Shown: piece by piece, positions 1-9,506 of the stretch
How the letters are laid out: every line of letters starts with the position of its first letter
Numbering within the stretch: the stretch's first letter is position 1
Assembly: GCA_012955965.1 (NCBI GenBank)
Contig: JABBZI010000015.1
Span: forward strand, 1-64,000
Length of the DNA stretch: 64,000 nt
From: Clostridioides difficile
Lineage (GTDB): Bacteria; Bacillota; Clostridia; Peptostreptococcales; Peptostreptococcaceae
Direction: 5' to 3'
The notes under the pieces: model-generated
Database searches by the model: none
What the model was told of the DNA's origin: nothing
Seen by the model: only the letters and a program-made list of their open reading frames with translations
Program-made: the position numbers and the translations under genes

Positions 1-124
1 GACTTCAAGATAAGATTTCCCACCGCAAGGGTAAGACCCCAGAAAGACTATCTGGTTGATAGGTCGAAGGTGTAAGTGCAGCAATGTATTTAGCTTATCG
101 ATACTAATAGGTCGAGGACTTGAC
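1..124 (+). rRNA. 23S ribosomal RNA, 3' end only
   Basis: The window opens inside the 3' end of a 23S rRNA gene. The stretch ends in the conserved segment that finishes with GGTCGAGGACTTGACC, typical of Firmicute 23S 3' termini, and a 5S gene follows about 115 bases later. The exact mature end (about 122-126) is inferred. The spacer to the 5S gene (125-240) holds short dyads, such as TTAGAG/CTCTAA near 168-185 and ACTAG/CTAGA near 190-205, that could be processing stems; no tRNA is seen there. Confidence 0.93.
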
Positions 125-240
125 CAAATTATTTGATGTCCATTCAGTAAAATATATGTGCAGTTTTTAGAGTGTTAACTCTAAAGAAACTAGTATTACT
201 AGATTCTAAAAACTTAATAGAGATATTAAGCATAAAGATT

Positions 241-357
<117 letters not shown>

Positions 358-478
358 TAATCTTTTTTATTTTTTGTAAAAAAAGACAAAAAATATGAAT
401 TTCTTTTTTCATTTCGGGAAAACTAAACACAGGAATTATGGACTATTATAAAAATTTAATTCTTGAGGAGTGATACAA

Positions 479-670
479 ATGAAAAAAGTTGCTTTAATTT
501 TAGCTATAATCGGTGCTCTTAACTGGGGAGGAATTGGTATCCTAGGTACAGATTTAATAGGTAGCATTTTTGGTGGAACATATGAAATGGTAAGTAGAAT
601 AATATACTTCATTGTAGGTTTAGCTGGATTATACTTAATACCAAGCTTAATGTCTGATGATAGAGAATAA
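479..670 (+). CDS. Small DUF378 (YuzA-like) membrane protein
   Basis: A 63-residue hydrophobic protein with two membrane segments (about residues 3-20 and 38-56) joined by a glycine-rich loop containing ALNWGGIG, the signature of the DUF378 family. The family has no known function. The GTG at 470 overlaps the ribosome binding site GAGGAG (465-470), so the ATG at 479, eight bases downstream, is the better start. It is a single gene between the rRNA operon and a strong terminator. Confidence 0.85.
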   Translation: MKKVALILAIIGALNWGGIGILGTDLIGSIFGGTYEMVSRIIYFIVGLAGLYLIPSLMSDDRE

Positions 671-691
671 TTTAATTTATACTTTTATATT

Positions 692-733
692 AAATACCTC
701 ATCCTAAATATTTAGGATGAGGTATTTAATTTT
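692..733 (+). terminator. Intrinsic terminator after the DUF378 gene
   Basis: A perfect 17-bp stem (692-708 with 711-727) with a two-base TA spacer in the loop, followed by AATTTTAT. The stem core is ATACCTCATCC/GGATGAGGTAT. It closes the monocistronic DUF378 unit and separates it from the decarboxylase gene. Confidence 0.85.
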
Positions 734-847
734 ATAAAAATCTTAATTTGTATCTTTTTTAATGGTAAAATAGATAAGAATTAAAGTTTTTAAAAAGACG
801 TATTATGCAAAAAAGAAGTACTATGTAAAAAGGAGTATTATTAATAT

Positions 848-2257
848 ATGTTTATAATTAATGAATTAAGTAAAATTGTAGATGAAGAAGTAATATCTTT
901 TCATATGCCTGGTCATAAAAAAGGTAGTATTTATGAGAAATTAGGATACAAAAATGCACTGGAAAATTTGTATAAAATGGATACTACTGAAATATTAGGA
1001 ACAGATAACCTACATTCTCCAGAAGGAATTATAAAGCGCTCACAGGAGGAAGCATCAAGAGTATTTAAAAGCGATTATACATATTATCTAGTGAATGGGA
1101 GTAGTTGTGGAATACAGTCTGCAATAATGTCAGTGTGCACTCCTAAGAGCAAAATAATTGTAAATAGAGATTGTCACCAGTCTGTTATAAATGCATGTAT
1201 TTTGGGAGATATAGATATAGAGTATATTTCTTGTGAAATAAGTGAAGATACAAATGTTTTAAAGGGAATATCTATAAATAATGTAATTGATGTAATAGAT
1301 AAAAATTTAGATGCAAAAGCAGTGCTTCTTACATATCCTACATATTATGGGATGACATATGATTTAGAACATATTTGTAATTATGCACATAATAAAAAGA
1401 TGGTGGTAATAATAGATGAAGCACATGGTGCTCATTTAGGTCTTAGTGAAAAACTTCCTAAAACAGCTCTTGAACAAGGTGCAGATATAGTTGTGCAGAG
1501 CACTCATAAAACACTTCCATCATTTACTCAATCATCAATGATACATACAAAAGGAAATCGAATTGACATAGATAAACTCTTAAATATGTTGAGAATTACA
1601 GAATCATCGAGTCCTTCATATCTATTGCTATCTTCTTTGGAGTTAGCAGTGGATATATATAAAAATAAGGGACAAGAACTAATGAAAGAGCTTTTAAATA
1701 AAATTAGAGTCTTTAAAGATAATATTAATGAAAATATTGAGATATATGATACAAATGATAAAACAAAGATATTTATATCTTCTAAAAATATAGGTATAAC
1801 AGGTTATGAATTAGAAAATATCTTAAGAAATAAACACAACATACAAGTAGAATTATCTAATTATTATGGAGTCCTTTTAATATGTACAATAGGAAATAGT
1901 ACTAAGGATTTCAATAGTTTAGAAACAGCATTGAACAATATTGTAAAAAAAGACTTTAAATTTACAAAGTTAGAAAATAAAAAATATCCTACTATTATTC
2001 CAAAGAAAATATTAACACCTAGAGAAGCATTTTATAAAACTAAAAAAAGTGTTAAAATATATGACAGCATAGGTAAAGTCTGTGGTGAATGTATAGTGCC
2101 ATATCCACCTGGAATAAGCATAATATCTCCTGGTGAAATTATAAGCAAAGAAATAATAGATTATTTAATGTTCTGTAATTCTAAAGGTATGGTTGTAAGT
2201 GGATTAAAAGATGTAGGTTTAAATTTTATACAAGTAATAGATTTAGAAAGCATTTAA
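848..2257 (+). CDS. Orn/Lys/Arg decarboxylase family protein (YaaO-like)
   Basis: A 469-residue PLP-dependent enzyme of the group III basic amino acid decarboxylases, close in length to Bacillus YaaO. The N-terminus has SFHMPGHKKG, a family hallmark. The lysine that would hold PLP lies in QSTHKTLPSFTQSS (about residues 217-230), preceded by the cofactor-binding IIDEAHGAHLG. The C-terminal domain contains YPPGISIISPGE. The ribosome binding site is AGGAG (831-835), 12 bases from the ATG, which is rather far. The family makes polyamines or cadaverine from arginine, ornithine or lysine; the substrate cannot be told from sequence. In Bacillus the homologue also sits just upstream of tmk. Confidence 0.85.
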   Translation: MFIINELSKIVDEEVISFHMPGHKKGSIYEKLGYKNALENLYKMDTTEILGTDNLHSPEGIIKRSQEEASRVFKSDYTYYLVNGSSCGIQSAIMSVCTPKSKIIVNRDCHQSVINACILGDIDIEYISCEISEDTNVLKGISINNVIDVIDKNLDAKAVLLTYPTYYGMTYDLEHICNYAHNKKMVVIIDEAHGAHLGLSEKLPKTALEQGADIVVQSTHKTLPSFTQSSMIHTKGNRIDIDKLLNMLRITESSSPSYLLLSSLELAVDIYKNKGQELMKELLNKIRVFKDNINENIEIYDTNDKTKIFISSKNIGITGYELENILRNKHNIQVELSNYYGVLLICTIGNSTKDFNSLETALNNIVKKDFKFTKLENKKYPTIIPKKILTPREAFYKTKKSVKIYDSIGKVCGECIVPYPPGISIISPGEIISKEIIDYLMFCNSKGMVVSGLKDVGLNFIQVIDLESI

Positions 2258-2387
2258 ACTTATAATACAAAAGTAAAAAACTTATAATTGTAATGAGTAA
2301 TAGATAGAATGTTTATATAAAGTTATAAAATTGTCCAAATAAAAATTATATTAAAAAGTAAAAAGTGTTTGCATGGAGGATATGAAA

Positions 2388-3077
2388 ATGAAAGGTAAGT
2401 TAATAATTATAGAAAGTGGTTCAGATGCAAGTGGAAAGGCAACTCAGACAAAAAGATTATATGAAAGATTAAAAAAAGAAGGCTATATGATTAAGAAGGT
2501 AGAATATCCAAATTATGAGTCTCCATCATCTGCTTTGGTAAAAATGTATCTAAAAGGAGATTTTGGTAAAAATGCATCAGATGTAGACCCATATATAGCA
2601 TCAACTTTTTTCACTGCAGATAGATACGCATCGTTTAAAACCGATTGGGAGGAGTTTTATAATGAAGGTGGAATAATTATCGCAGATAGATATACAACCT
2701 CTAATATGGTACACCAGGCTTCTAAAATGGACGTTTCTGATAGAGAAGCATATTTGAACTGGTTGGCTGACTATGAATTTAATTTATTTAAGATACCACA
2801 ACCTGATTGTGTTATATTTCTAGACGTTCCTATTGAGTTTAGTGAGAAACTTATGGAAAATAGAAAAAACAAGATTACAGGAGAAGAAGAAAAAGATATT
2901 CATGAAAGTGATATAGAGTATTTGAAGAAATCTTACAATAACTCTTTATACATAGCAGATAAATATGATTGGAAAAAAATAAATTGTGTTTCAGATAACG
3001 AATTAAGAAGTATTGAAAGTATACATGATGAAGTTTATGAAATAGTTCTTGATTTAATAAAATCTATGGAGAGATAA
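2388..3077 (+). CDS. tmk: Thymidylate kinase family protein
   Basis: A 229-residue P-loop nucleoside monophosphate kinase, expected to phosphorylate dTMP to dTDP. ATG codons also occur at 2373 and 2382, but GGAGG (2375-2379) lies eight bases before the ATG at 2388, so that start is preferred. The P-loop at residues 11-19 reads GSDASGKAT, with alanine where most members have serine or threonine after the lysine. A DRY-type motif (ADRYTTSN, about residue 103) and a strand ending in VIFLDVP match the family. It is three bases upstream of holB, as in the Bacillus tmk-yaaQ-yaaR-holB region, though yaaQ and yaaR are absent here. Confidence 0.82.
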   Translation: MKGKLIIIESGSDASGKATQTKRLYERLKKEGYMIKKVEYPNYESPSSALVKMYLKGDFGKNASDVDPYIASTFFTADRYASFKTDWEEFYNEGGIIIADRYTTSNMVHQASKMDVSDREAYLNWLADYEFNLFKIPQPDCVIFLDVPIEFSEKLMENRKNKITGEEEKDIHESDIEYLKKSYNNSLYIADKYDWKKINCVSDNELRSIESIHDEVYEIVLDLIKSMER

Positions 3078-3079
3078 AT

Positions 3080-4015
3080 ATGTATTTTGAAAATATTATA
3101 GGTCAAAATTTTGCAAAGAAATATTTAACAAATTCTATAAAAAAAAATAAACTTAATAATGCGTATATGTTTGAGGGAATAGATGGAATAGGAAAAAAGA
3201 AGTTTGCTGATGAACTATCAAAATTGTTGCTTGACTATGTAAATCTAGAAAATAGTCCAGACTATGTACTCATAAAGCCAGATGGAAATAGCATAAAAAT
3301 AGCCCAAATCAGAAAATTACAATCAGACATAGTAATAAGACCTCATAAGGACTATAAAATATATATAATTAACAATGCTGAGAAAATGACTGTAGAAGCC
3401 CAGAATGCACTTTTAAAGACACTGGAGGAACCTCCTAATTATGCTATAATAATCTTAGTCACAAACAACAAAGAATCTTTATTAGAAACTATAAAATCTA
3501 GATGTGATATAATAAAGTTCTCACCTATACCAATGGAAGATCTAAAAAATTATTTGATAGATACAGGTATAGAGGAAGAAAGTGCCCAACTATTGGCTAC
3601 TTTTTCAAGAGGAAGTATTGAGAATGCTTTGAATCTATCTCAGTCTACTGAGTTTTCTGTGATGAGGGAAGATATACAACAGTATATTCAGGTAATGTTG
3701 GATAAAAACATAGTAGAGATTCTGAACATACCAAATAATATGGAAAAATATAGAGGTAATATTATAAGTTTATTGGATATTATGATAAACTATTTTCGAG
3801 ATATTATTCTGCTAAAAGAAAATGTAAACAAAAATATGTTAATAAATATAGATAAGCTAGTTTTTATTCAAAATATGAGTGGAAAAATTAGTTATTCTCA
3901 ATTGTCCAAGATTATTGATATAATAGAAGATGCAAAGAGTAAAATAAAGAGCAATTGCAATTTTAATATAAGCATACAAGTTATGTCTTTAAATATATAC
4001 GAGGTGATTAAATGA
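3080..4015 (+). CDS. holB: DNA polymerase III, delta' subunit
   Basis: A 311-residue AAA+ clamp-loader subunit that helps load the sliding clamp during replication. It has a degenerate P-loop (GIDGIGKKKFA, about residues 34-44), the family block NALLKTLEEPP (about 108-118) and the SRC motif (KSRCDII, about 140-146) that supplies the arginine finger. The zinc-module cysteines common in DnaX-type subunits are not seen. Its start lies just after the tmk stop, and its stop overlaps the ricT start by four bases (ATGA), so translation is probably coupled. Confidence 0.9.
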   Translation: MYFENIIGQNFAKKYLTNSIKKNKLNNAYMFEGIDGIGKKKFADELSKLLLDYVNLENSPDYVLIKPDGNSIKIAQIRKLQSDIVIRPHKDYKIYIINNAEKMTVEAQNALLKTLEEPPNYAIIILVTNNKESLLETIKSRCDIIKFSPIPMEDLKNYLIDTGIEEESAQLLATFSRGSIENALNLSQSTEFSVMREDIQQYIQVMLDKNIVEILNIPNNMEKYRGNIISLLDIMINYFRDIILLKENVNKNMLINIDKLVFIQNMSGKISYSQLSKIIDIIEDAKSKIKSNCNFNISIQVMSLNIYEVIK

Positions 4016-4905
4016 TAAAAATAGTAGGTATAAGATTTAAAAGTGCAGGAAAAATATATTATTTTGACCCTGTTGATTTTAATATAGAGCAAGATATGGA
4101 TGTAGTTGTAGAAACTGCAAGAGGTCTAGAGTATGGAAAAGTAGTAGTAGGACCAAAAGATATGGATGAAAGTGAGCTAGTTTCTCCTCTAAAACCAATC
4201 ATAAGAATAGCTACAGAAGAAGATAAAAAAATATATCTAGAAAATAAGGAAAAGGCAAAAGAAACTTTTGAATTATGCCAACAAAAAATAAAAGAACATG
4301 AGTTAACAATGTTTCTAATAGATTGTGAGTATACATTTGATAGAAATAAATTAATTTTCTACTTTACAGCAGAAGGAAGAATAGATTTTAGAGAATTAGT
4401 AAAAGATTTAGCTGCTATATTTAAGACTAGAATAGAACTTAGACAAATTGGTGTTAGAGACGAAGCAAAATCTATAGGGGGTCTAGGCCCTTGTGGTAGA
4501 AAACTTTGTTGTTCTTCTTGGCTAGGAGATTTTCAACCAGTTTCAATAAAAATGGCAAAGGATCAAAGTTTATCTTTAAACCCAACAAAAATATCTGGAA
4601 TATGTGGAAGATTGTTCTGTTGTTTAAAATATGAGCACGATGTATATAGTGAGGCAATAGAAAAAATGCCTATTGTAGGTGCACTAGTGCAATCGGATGA
4701 TGGAAAAGGAAAAGTTGTAGAAGTAAATCCTCTATTAGAGCAAATTAAAGTAGAATTTCAGGATAAAACTGTAAAGATATACACGAGAGAAGATATAAAA
4801 ATACTTAAAGAGCCTAGAAAATGTGATGGCTGTGGTGGTAAATGCAAAGATAATGATGGATTAGATGAAGCTACACTAAGAGAGTTGAAGAAATTAGAAG
4901 ATTAA
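4012..4905 (+). CDS. ricT: PSP1-domain regulatory protein RicT (YaaT)
   Basis: A 297-residue PSP1-domain protein. In Bacillus, RicT (YaaT) forms a complex with RicA and RicF that binds Fe-S clusters and affects the phosphorelay, competence, biofilm and RNase Y-dependent RNA processing. Family marks are VGIRFKSAGKIYYFDP at the start and two cysteine blocks, CGRKLCCSSW and CGRLFCCLKYE (about residues 162-206). A further cluster, CDGCGGKC, lies near the C-terminus and could add metal ligands. No ricA or ricF gene is in the window. The four-base overlap with holB is conserved in the Bacillus holB-yaaT pair. Confidence 0.92.
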   Translation: MIKIVGIRFKSAGKIYYFDPVDFNIEQDMDVVVETARGLEYGKVVVGPKDMDESELVSPLKPIIRIATEEDKKIYLENKEKAKETFELCQQKIKEHELTMFLIDCEYTFDRNKLIFYFTAEGRIDFRELVKDLAAIFKTRIELRQIGVRDEAKSIGGLGPCGRKLCCSSWLGDFQPVSIKMAKDQSLSLNPTKISGICGRLFCCLKYEHDVYSEAIEKMPIVGALVQSDDGKGKVVEVNPLLEQIKVEFQDKTVKIYTREDIKILKEPRKCDGCGGKCKDNDGLDEATLRELKKLED

Positions 4906-4910
4906 ATTTA

Positions 4911-4935
4911 AGGTAGGGCTTTTCCTACCTTTTTT
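4911..4935 (+). terminator. Intrinsic terminator after ricT
   Basis: A short stem AGGTAGG (4911-4917) with CCTACCT (4924-4930), followed directly by five or more T residues. It separates the tmk-holB-ricT unit from the methyltransferase genes, although readthrough is possible because the stem is only 7-8 bp. Confidence 0.75.
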
Positions 4936-4978
4936 AAAGCAAATAATACTTGAAGTTATTAATATTTGAGGAGTGTTT

Positions 4979-5731
4979 ATGAATATTCAATTAAAAGATT
5001 CAGAAAGAATAGATGATTTACAATTAAAAGGTCTTAAACTTATACAAGATACTAATGGATTTTGTTTTGGTATAGATGCAGTTTTATTAGCTAATTTCAC
5101 TAAAATAAAAAAAGATGCTAAAGTTGTAGACCTAGGTACAGGAACAGGTATCATACCTATTTTGATAGCAGGTAAAAGTGAAGCTAAAAAAATTATTGGT
5201 GTAGAAATACAAGAAGATGTATATGAAATGGCAACTCGTTCTGTAAAATTAAATAGTTTGGAAGAAAGAGTTGAGATTATAAATGAAGATATAAAATTTA
5301 TTGATAAAGTCTTGGATATAAATGGTTATCATGTAGTTACATCAAACCCTCCATATATGCATATTGATGGAATAAAAAATCCAAATGATAAAAAAGCAAT
5401 ATCAAGACATGAAGTAAAGTGTAATTTGGAAGATGTAATTAAAGCTGCATCTAGATTAGTTATGCCTAGAGGGAAGTTTTTTATGATACATAGACCAACA
5501 AGGCTGGTTGATATAATAACCTTAGGAAGAAAATATAAACTAGAGCCAAAAGTTATCCAATTTGTACATCCAAGACCTAAAAAAGCACCTAATTTGGTTT
5601 TGGTTCAATTTGTAAAAGATGGAAGACCAGAGCTTAAGATATTAGACCCATTGTATGTTTATGGAGAAGATGGGAATTATACAAAAGAATTAAAAGCAAT
5701 ATATAATAATGAAGATATAGGAGAGTTATAG
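4979..5731 (+). CDS. tRNA1(Val) A37 N6-methyltransferase family protein (YabB/TrmN6-like)
   Basis: A 250-residue class I SAM-dependent methyltransferase. The SAM-binding loop is VVDLGTGTGIIPIL (about residues 44-57) and the catalytic NPPY motif is in VTSNPPYMHI (about 121), the pattern of N6-adenine methyltransferases such as TrmN6 of E. coli. The GTG at 4973 overlaps GAGGAG (4968-4973), so the ATG at 4979 is the likelier start. It abuts rsmI, the same pairing as yabB with its neighbours in Bacillus. The target adenine is inferred from family only. Confidence 0.82.
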   Translation: MNIQLKDSERIDDLQLKGLKLIQDTNGFCFGIDAVLLANFTKIKKDAKVVDLGTGTGIIPILIAGKSEAKKIIGVEIQEDVYEMATRSVKLNSLEERVEIINEDIKFIDKVLDINGYHVVTSNPPYMHIDGIKNPNDKKAISRHEVKCNLEDVIKAASRLVMPRGKFFMIHRPTRLVDIITLGRKYKLEPKVIQFVHPRPKKAPNLVLVQFVKDGRPELKILDPLYVYGEDGNYTKELKAIYNNEDIGEL

Positions 5732-6565
5732 ATGAGTGGGAAATTGTACATATGTCCAACACCAATAGGAAACCTAGAGGATATAACATATAGAACTTTA
5801 AGAGTATTAAAAGAAGTAGATTTGATTGCAGCAGAAGATACAAGACATAGTATAAAACTTTTAAATCATTTTGAAATCTCAAAACCTTTAACTAGTTATC
5901 ATGAACATAATAAAGATTCAAAGGGCGATTATTTAATAAATAAACTTATTGATGGTGAAAATATAGCTTTGATAAGTGATGCAGGTATGCCTGGTATATC
6001 TGACCCAGGAGAAGAGATAATAAAACAAGCCATACAAAACAATATAGAGATAGAAGTTTTACCAGGTGCAACAGCATTTGTAACTGCTTTAGTTGGTTCT
6101 GGTATGGATACACATAAATTTGTTTTTGAGGGCTTTTTAGATAGAGATAAAAAAGTTAGAAGAGGTCAATTAGAAGAAATAAAAGAAGAAAGTAGAACTA
6201 TAATTTTCTATGAATCACCACATAGATTGAAGGATACACTAAAAGATATGTTTAAGATTCTTGGAAATAGAAAAATTTCCATAAATAGAGAACTTACAAA
6301 AAAATATCAAGAGATAATCAGAGAAGACATAGAAACTGTTATAAAAATATTTGATGAAAAAGAAGTAAGAGGAGAATTCGTATTAATAGTAGAAGGCTTT
6401 CATGGTGAAAAAACAAAAAAAGAAGATTATGATGATCTTACAGATAGAGAATATGTTTTAAAACTAATTGAAAGTGGTATGAACAAAAAAGATGCAATAA
6501 AAATAGTTTGTAAAGATAGAAAATTAAAAAAGGATGTAGTTTATAAACAAGTTCTGGATTTATAA
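5732..6565 (+). CDS. rsmI: 16S rRNA (cytidine1402-2'-O)-methyltransferase
   Basis: A 277-residue member of the tetrapyrrole-methylase fold family that methylates the 2'-OH of C1402 in the decoding centre. The family opening YICPTPIGNLEDITYRTL is present, with AAEDTRHSIKLLNHF, ALISDAGMPGISDPG and PGATAF in the usual order. Its ATG starts right after the stop of the upstream methyltransferase gene with no gap, indicating coupled translation of two RNA-modifying enzymes. Confidence 0.95.
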   Translation: MSGKLYICPTPIGNLEDITYRTLRVLKEVDLIAAEDTRHSIKLLNHFEISKPLTSYHEHNKDSKGDYLINKLIDGENIALISDAGMPGISDPGEEIIKQAIQNNIEIEVLPGATAFVTALVGSGMDTHKFVFEGFLDRDKKVRRGQLEEIKEESRTIIFYESPHRLKDTLKDMFKILGNRKISINRELTKKYQEIIREDIETVIKIFDEKEVRGEFVLIVEGFHGEKTKKEDYDDLTDREYVLKLIESGMNKKDAIKIVCKDRKLKKDVVYKQVLDL

Positions 6566-6587
6566 AACCTGAATCTGAGGTGATTTT

Positions 6588-7292
6588 ATGGAAATAGAAA
6601 AAATTATAATAGAGAGTTTAAAGAGAAAAGATACACATAAAACATTTATAGAGTTGGATGAAAAGGATGAATTAGAGAAAATAATACCTAAAGTAAAATG
6701 TATGAAATCTGTAGGAGAATGTAAATACCATGTTGTCAATTGCTTTGAACATTCTATAAATGCATTAAGAGAATTGGAAATAGTGCTAAATGAGAAAGAT
6801 TTTTTCCCAATACATTTAAGAGAACATGTGTCAAATTATTTAAGTGTATATGTTGAGGATGGTATAAATAAATTACATGCACTAAAGTTGGGAATATTTT
6901 TACATGATATAGGTAAGCCTGATAGTATGACTTTAGATGAAACAGGAAGAGTCCATTTTACAAATCATGAAAAAATAGGTGCTCAAATAGTAGACAATAT
7001 GGGGATAAAGTTAGATTTATCAACAGAAACATATAAACTTATAAGTAAATATGTAAGATATCACATGATACTTTTATCTTTGTATAAGAAAAATGATTTG
7101 AGTAGAAAAGAATTGATTAATGTATTTAATCTAGTTGATGAAGATACTATAGGCATAATACTACTTGGATATGCAGATATAGTTTCTACAATAAAACTAT
7201 TAGATAAAAGCGAAGAAGTGAGTGTGTTAAAGACATATATGGAATACATTCTAACAAATTACTTGTATAAGAGTAATTATACACATGTATAA
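6588..7292 (+). CDS. HD-domain phosphohydrolase, function unknown
   Basis: A 234-residue protein with an HD metal-binding domain. The ligands visible are a histidine in NCFEHSIN (about residue 57), the HD pair in FLHDIGKPDS (about 106) and HEKIGAQIV (about 127). This pattern resembles the HD domain appended to CCA-adding enzymes, but no nucleotidyltransferase domain is present. The ribosome binding site GAGGTG is well placed. It follows rsmI by 22 bases and is probably the last gene of that unit. No substrate can be assigned. Confidence 0.75.
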   Translation: MEIEKIIIESLKRKDTHKTFIELDEKDELEKIIPKVKCMKSVGECKYHVVNCFEHSINALRELEIVLNEKDFFPIHLREHVSNYLSVYVEDGINKLHALKLGIFLHDIGKPDSMTLDETGRVHFTNHEKIGAQIVDNMGIKLDLSTETYKLISKYVRYHMILLSLYKKNDLSRKELINVFNLVDEDTIGIILLGYADIVSTIKLLDKSEEVSVLKTYMEYILTNYLYKSNYTHV

Positions 7293-7364
7293 ATTTAGTC
7301 AGTGCAATTAAAATTTAAAAGGTTAGTTAAAGTCTAGGCTATGTGAATTTCAAAAACATAAAAG

Positions 7365-7405
7365 AAGTTGTCTTTGTTATAAAATTATGAAAGACAACTT
7401 TTTTT
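7365..7405 (+). terminator. Intrinsic terminator after the HD-domain gene
   Basis: Stem AAGTTGTCTTT (7365-7375) with AAAGACAACTT (7390-7400), a 14-base loop and a run of T residues from 7399. It lies between the plus-strand HD gene and the convergent minus-strand Lrp gene. A second, weaker dyad (TAATGGT/ACCATTA, 7438-7465) next to the Lrp stop lacks a T run on either strand. Confidence 0.8.
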
Positions 7406-7479
7406 ATATCAAAAATTGGAATTTCATTAAGGATACTTAATGGTCTATTAATCAATAAACCATTAGTATTTAACTTATA

Positions 7480-7908
7480 TTACAATATTGATTTTGCTTG
7501 TATTGGTGTTGATAGTATAACAGAGGTCTTAGTAGAGCCAATTTTCTTTATAGTATCAATCACATTTTCTAATTCGTACATATCTTTTACAATTACTTTT
7601 AAAAGTAAGCAATCATCACCTGTTATATGGTGACATTCTACAATTCTAGGGTCCTTTTCAGCTGACTCAATAAATTCTGTATATCCATTACTTGGAAGAG
7701 AAATATGAATAAATGCCTTTATAACCCTACCTAATGAATCTGGGTTAACAATAGCCTTATATCCTTCTATAACACCAGATTCTTCTAATCTTTTGACTCT
7801 TTCTGAAACTGCAGGAGAAGTTAAACCAACTATTTTTCCTAAGTCCTTCATAGAAATTCTCCCATCATCCTGTAAAATTTCTATGATTCTATAATCTGTA
7901 ACATCCAT
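7480..7908 (-). CDS. Lrp/AsnC family transcriptional regulator
   Basis: A 142-residue feast/famine regulator. The N-terminal winged helix-turn-helix (about residues 5-55) contains RIIEILQDDGRISMKDLGKIVGLTSPAVSERVKRLE, here spanning the typical AsnC-type HTH, and the C-terminal part is the ligand-binding RAM domain with ITGDDCLLLKV. It starts 36 bases after the pncB stop on the same strand and is probably co-transcribed, so it may sense an amino acid or a precursor linked to NAD metabolism; that link is inferred. Confidence 0.88.
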   Translation of the reverse strand: MDVTDYRIIEILQDDGRISMKDLGKIVGLTSPAVSERVKRLEESGVIEGYKAIVNPDSLGRVIKAFIHISLPSNGYTEFIESAEKDPRIVECHHITGDDCLLLKVIVKDMYELENVIDTIKKIGSTKTSVILSTPIQAKSIL

Positions 7909-7944
7909 AAATAAACAGTCCCCCTTAAATAAAAATAATTAATG

Positions 7945-9375
7945 CTATAAAACTTTTTTAGAATCTATCATTTTTGTTTTTAAATACCAAAGATCTTTAG
8001 ATAAATCAACCTTATAAATGTGCGGTTTTGAAAGTCTTTTGTATTGTTCCCAGATAGTACTTAATTCATATTGTACATGATTTTTTATTTCAAGAACAGG
8101 TTTTTTATTATATTTGCATATTCCTTTTATATACAATGGTTTAAGAAGCTCTTTAACTTTATATTTTGTAAATGTCTTCGTTTTCCATGTATATGTAGGA
8201 TGGAAGATTTCTAAAGGTTTAGATTCATCTATAACTTCATCATGTAACATAATTAAATCTGCCTCTGCTTTATTGTCTTCGTTATATATTCTTATAACTT
8301 TCTTGTAACCAGGATTATTTATTTTTTCTGGATTTTCAGAAATTTTTATCTTAGGTTCAAGAGTTCCATTTTCACAAGATGCAGCTAATTTGTAAACTCC
8401 TCCAAGAGAAGGTGAATCGAAAGACGTAATGAGCTTCGTACCTACTCCCCATGAATTTATAGTAGCTCCTTCTGCTTTAAGTGATGATATAGTGTATTCA
8501 TCAAGGTCATTAGATGCAGTGATACTAATATCTGAAAAACCAGCACTATCTAATTGCTTTTTAGCTTCTTTAGATAAATAAGCTAAATCTCCAGAATCTA
8601 GTCTTATACCCATAGGCTTGTACCCTTTTTCAGAAATATTTTTAAATACTTTTATTGCATTAGGTACACCACTGTTTAATACATCATAAGTATCTACAAG
8701 AAGTAAGCATTTGTCTGGATAAACATCAGCATATGCTTGGAATGCATCAAGTTCAGTATCAAATTTTTGTACCCAACTATGAGCATGTGTACCAATTATA
8801 GGAATATCAAACATTTTCCCAGCTAATACATTTGCAGTCCCAGTACAACCACCAACTACAGCAGCTCTAGCTCCGTATATACCTGCATCTGGACCTTGTG
8901 CACGGCGTAATCCAAATTCAAATACAGGGTCTCCTTGAGCCGCAAAGCAAACTCTAGAGGCTTTAGTAGCAATAAGAGATTGAAAATTGACTATGGTCAA
9001 CAATGCTGTTTCAATAAGTTGAGCTTGATATAGTGGTGCCTTAACAGTAATCAATGGCTCATTAGGAAACATGATAGTTCCTTCCTCAACAGCATATATA
9101 TCTCCTGTGAACTTAAATTCTTTTAAAAACTTTAAAAATTTATCAGAAAATAAATTTAAGCTTTTTAAGTACTCTAAATCTTCATTTGAAAAATGAAGAT
9201 TATCTATGTATTCAACAACCTGATCAATACCACAAACTATAGTATACCCTCCATCACAAGCGTTTTTTCTAAAAAACATATCGAATACAACAATGTCTTC
9301 GTGAATATTTTTTTCAAAATAGCCATTTAACATAGTAAGCTGATATAAATCAGTAAGAAGTGTTAGATTTCTCAT
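7945..9375 (-). CDS. pncB: Nicotinate phosphoribosyltransferase
   Basis: A 476-residue enzyme that joins nicotinate and PRPP, with ATP hydrolysis, to give nicotinate mononucleotide in NAD salvage. Family marks are TDLYQLTML at the N-terminus, VFEFGLRRAQGPDAG (about residues 145-159), the phosphohistidine region GTHAHSWVQKF (about 196-206) and GIRLDSGDL (about 257). The length fits the long PncB subfamily of Firmicutes. It is divergent from spmA across about 130 bases, and followed by an Lrp-type regulator. Confidence 0.95.
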   Translation of the reverse strand: MRNLTLLTDLYQLTMLNGYFEKNIHEDIVVFDMFFRKNACDGGYTIVCGIDQVVEYIDNLHFSNEDLEYLKSLNLFSDKFLKFLKEFKFTGDIYAVEEGTIMFPNEPLITVKAPLYQAQLIETALLTIVNFQSLIATKASRVCFAAQGDPVFEFGLRRAQGPDAGIYGARAAVVGGCTGTANVLAGKMFDIPIIGTHAHSWVQKFDTELDAFQAYADVYPDKCLLLVDTYDVLNSGVPNAIKVFKNISEKGYKPMGIRLDSGDLAYLSKEAKKQLDSAGFSDISITASNDLDEYTISSLKAEGATINSWGVGTKLITSFDSPSLGGVYKLAASCENGTLEPKIKISENPEKINNPGYKKVIRIYNEDNKAEADLIMLHDEVIDESKPLEIFHPTYTWKTKTFTKYKVKELLKPLYIKGICKYNKKPVLEIKNHVQYELSTIWEQYKRLSKPHIYKVDLSKDLWYLKTKMIDSKKVL

Positions 9376-9506
9376 TATTTCTCTCCTTAATTATTATTAA
9401 ATATTAAAAATTATAAAAACTCCCACACTTATACTAAAACATAATATAGTACAACTTTCAAGTATAAAGTATTACCTAACTATCATAAAATTATTTAAAG
9501 AGGAGG

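Noticed and set aside
7438-7465. Possible terminator of the Lrp gene (TAATGGT/ACCATTA dyad)
   Set aside because: The stem is weak and has no T run on the minus strand; the strong hairpin at 7365-7405 serves the plus strand better.
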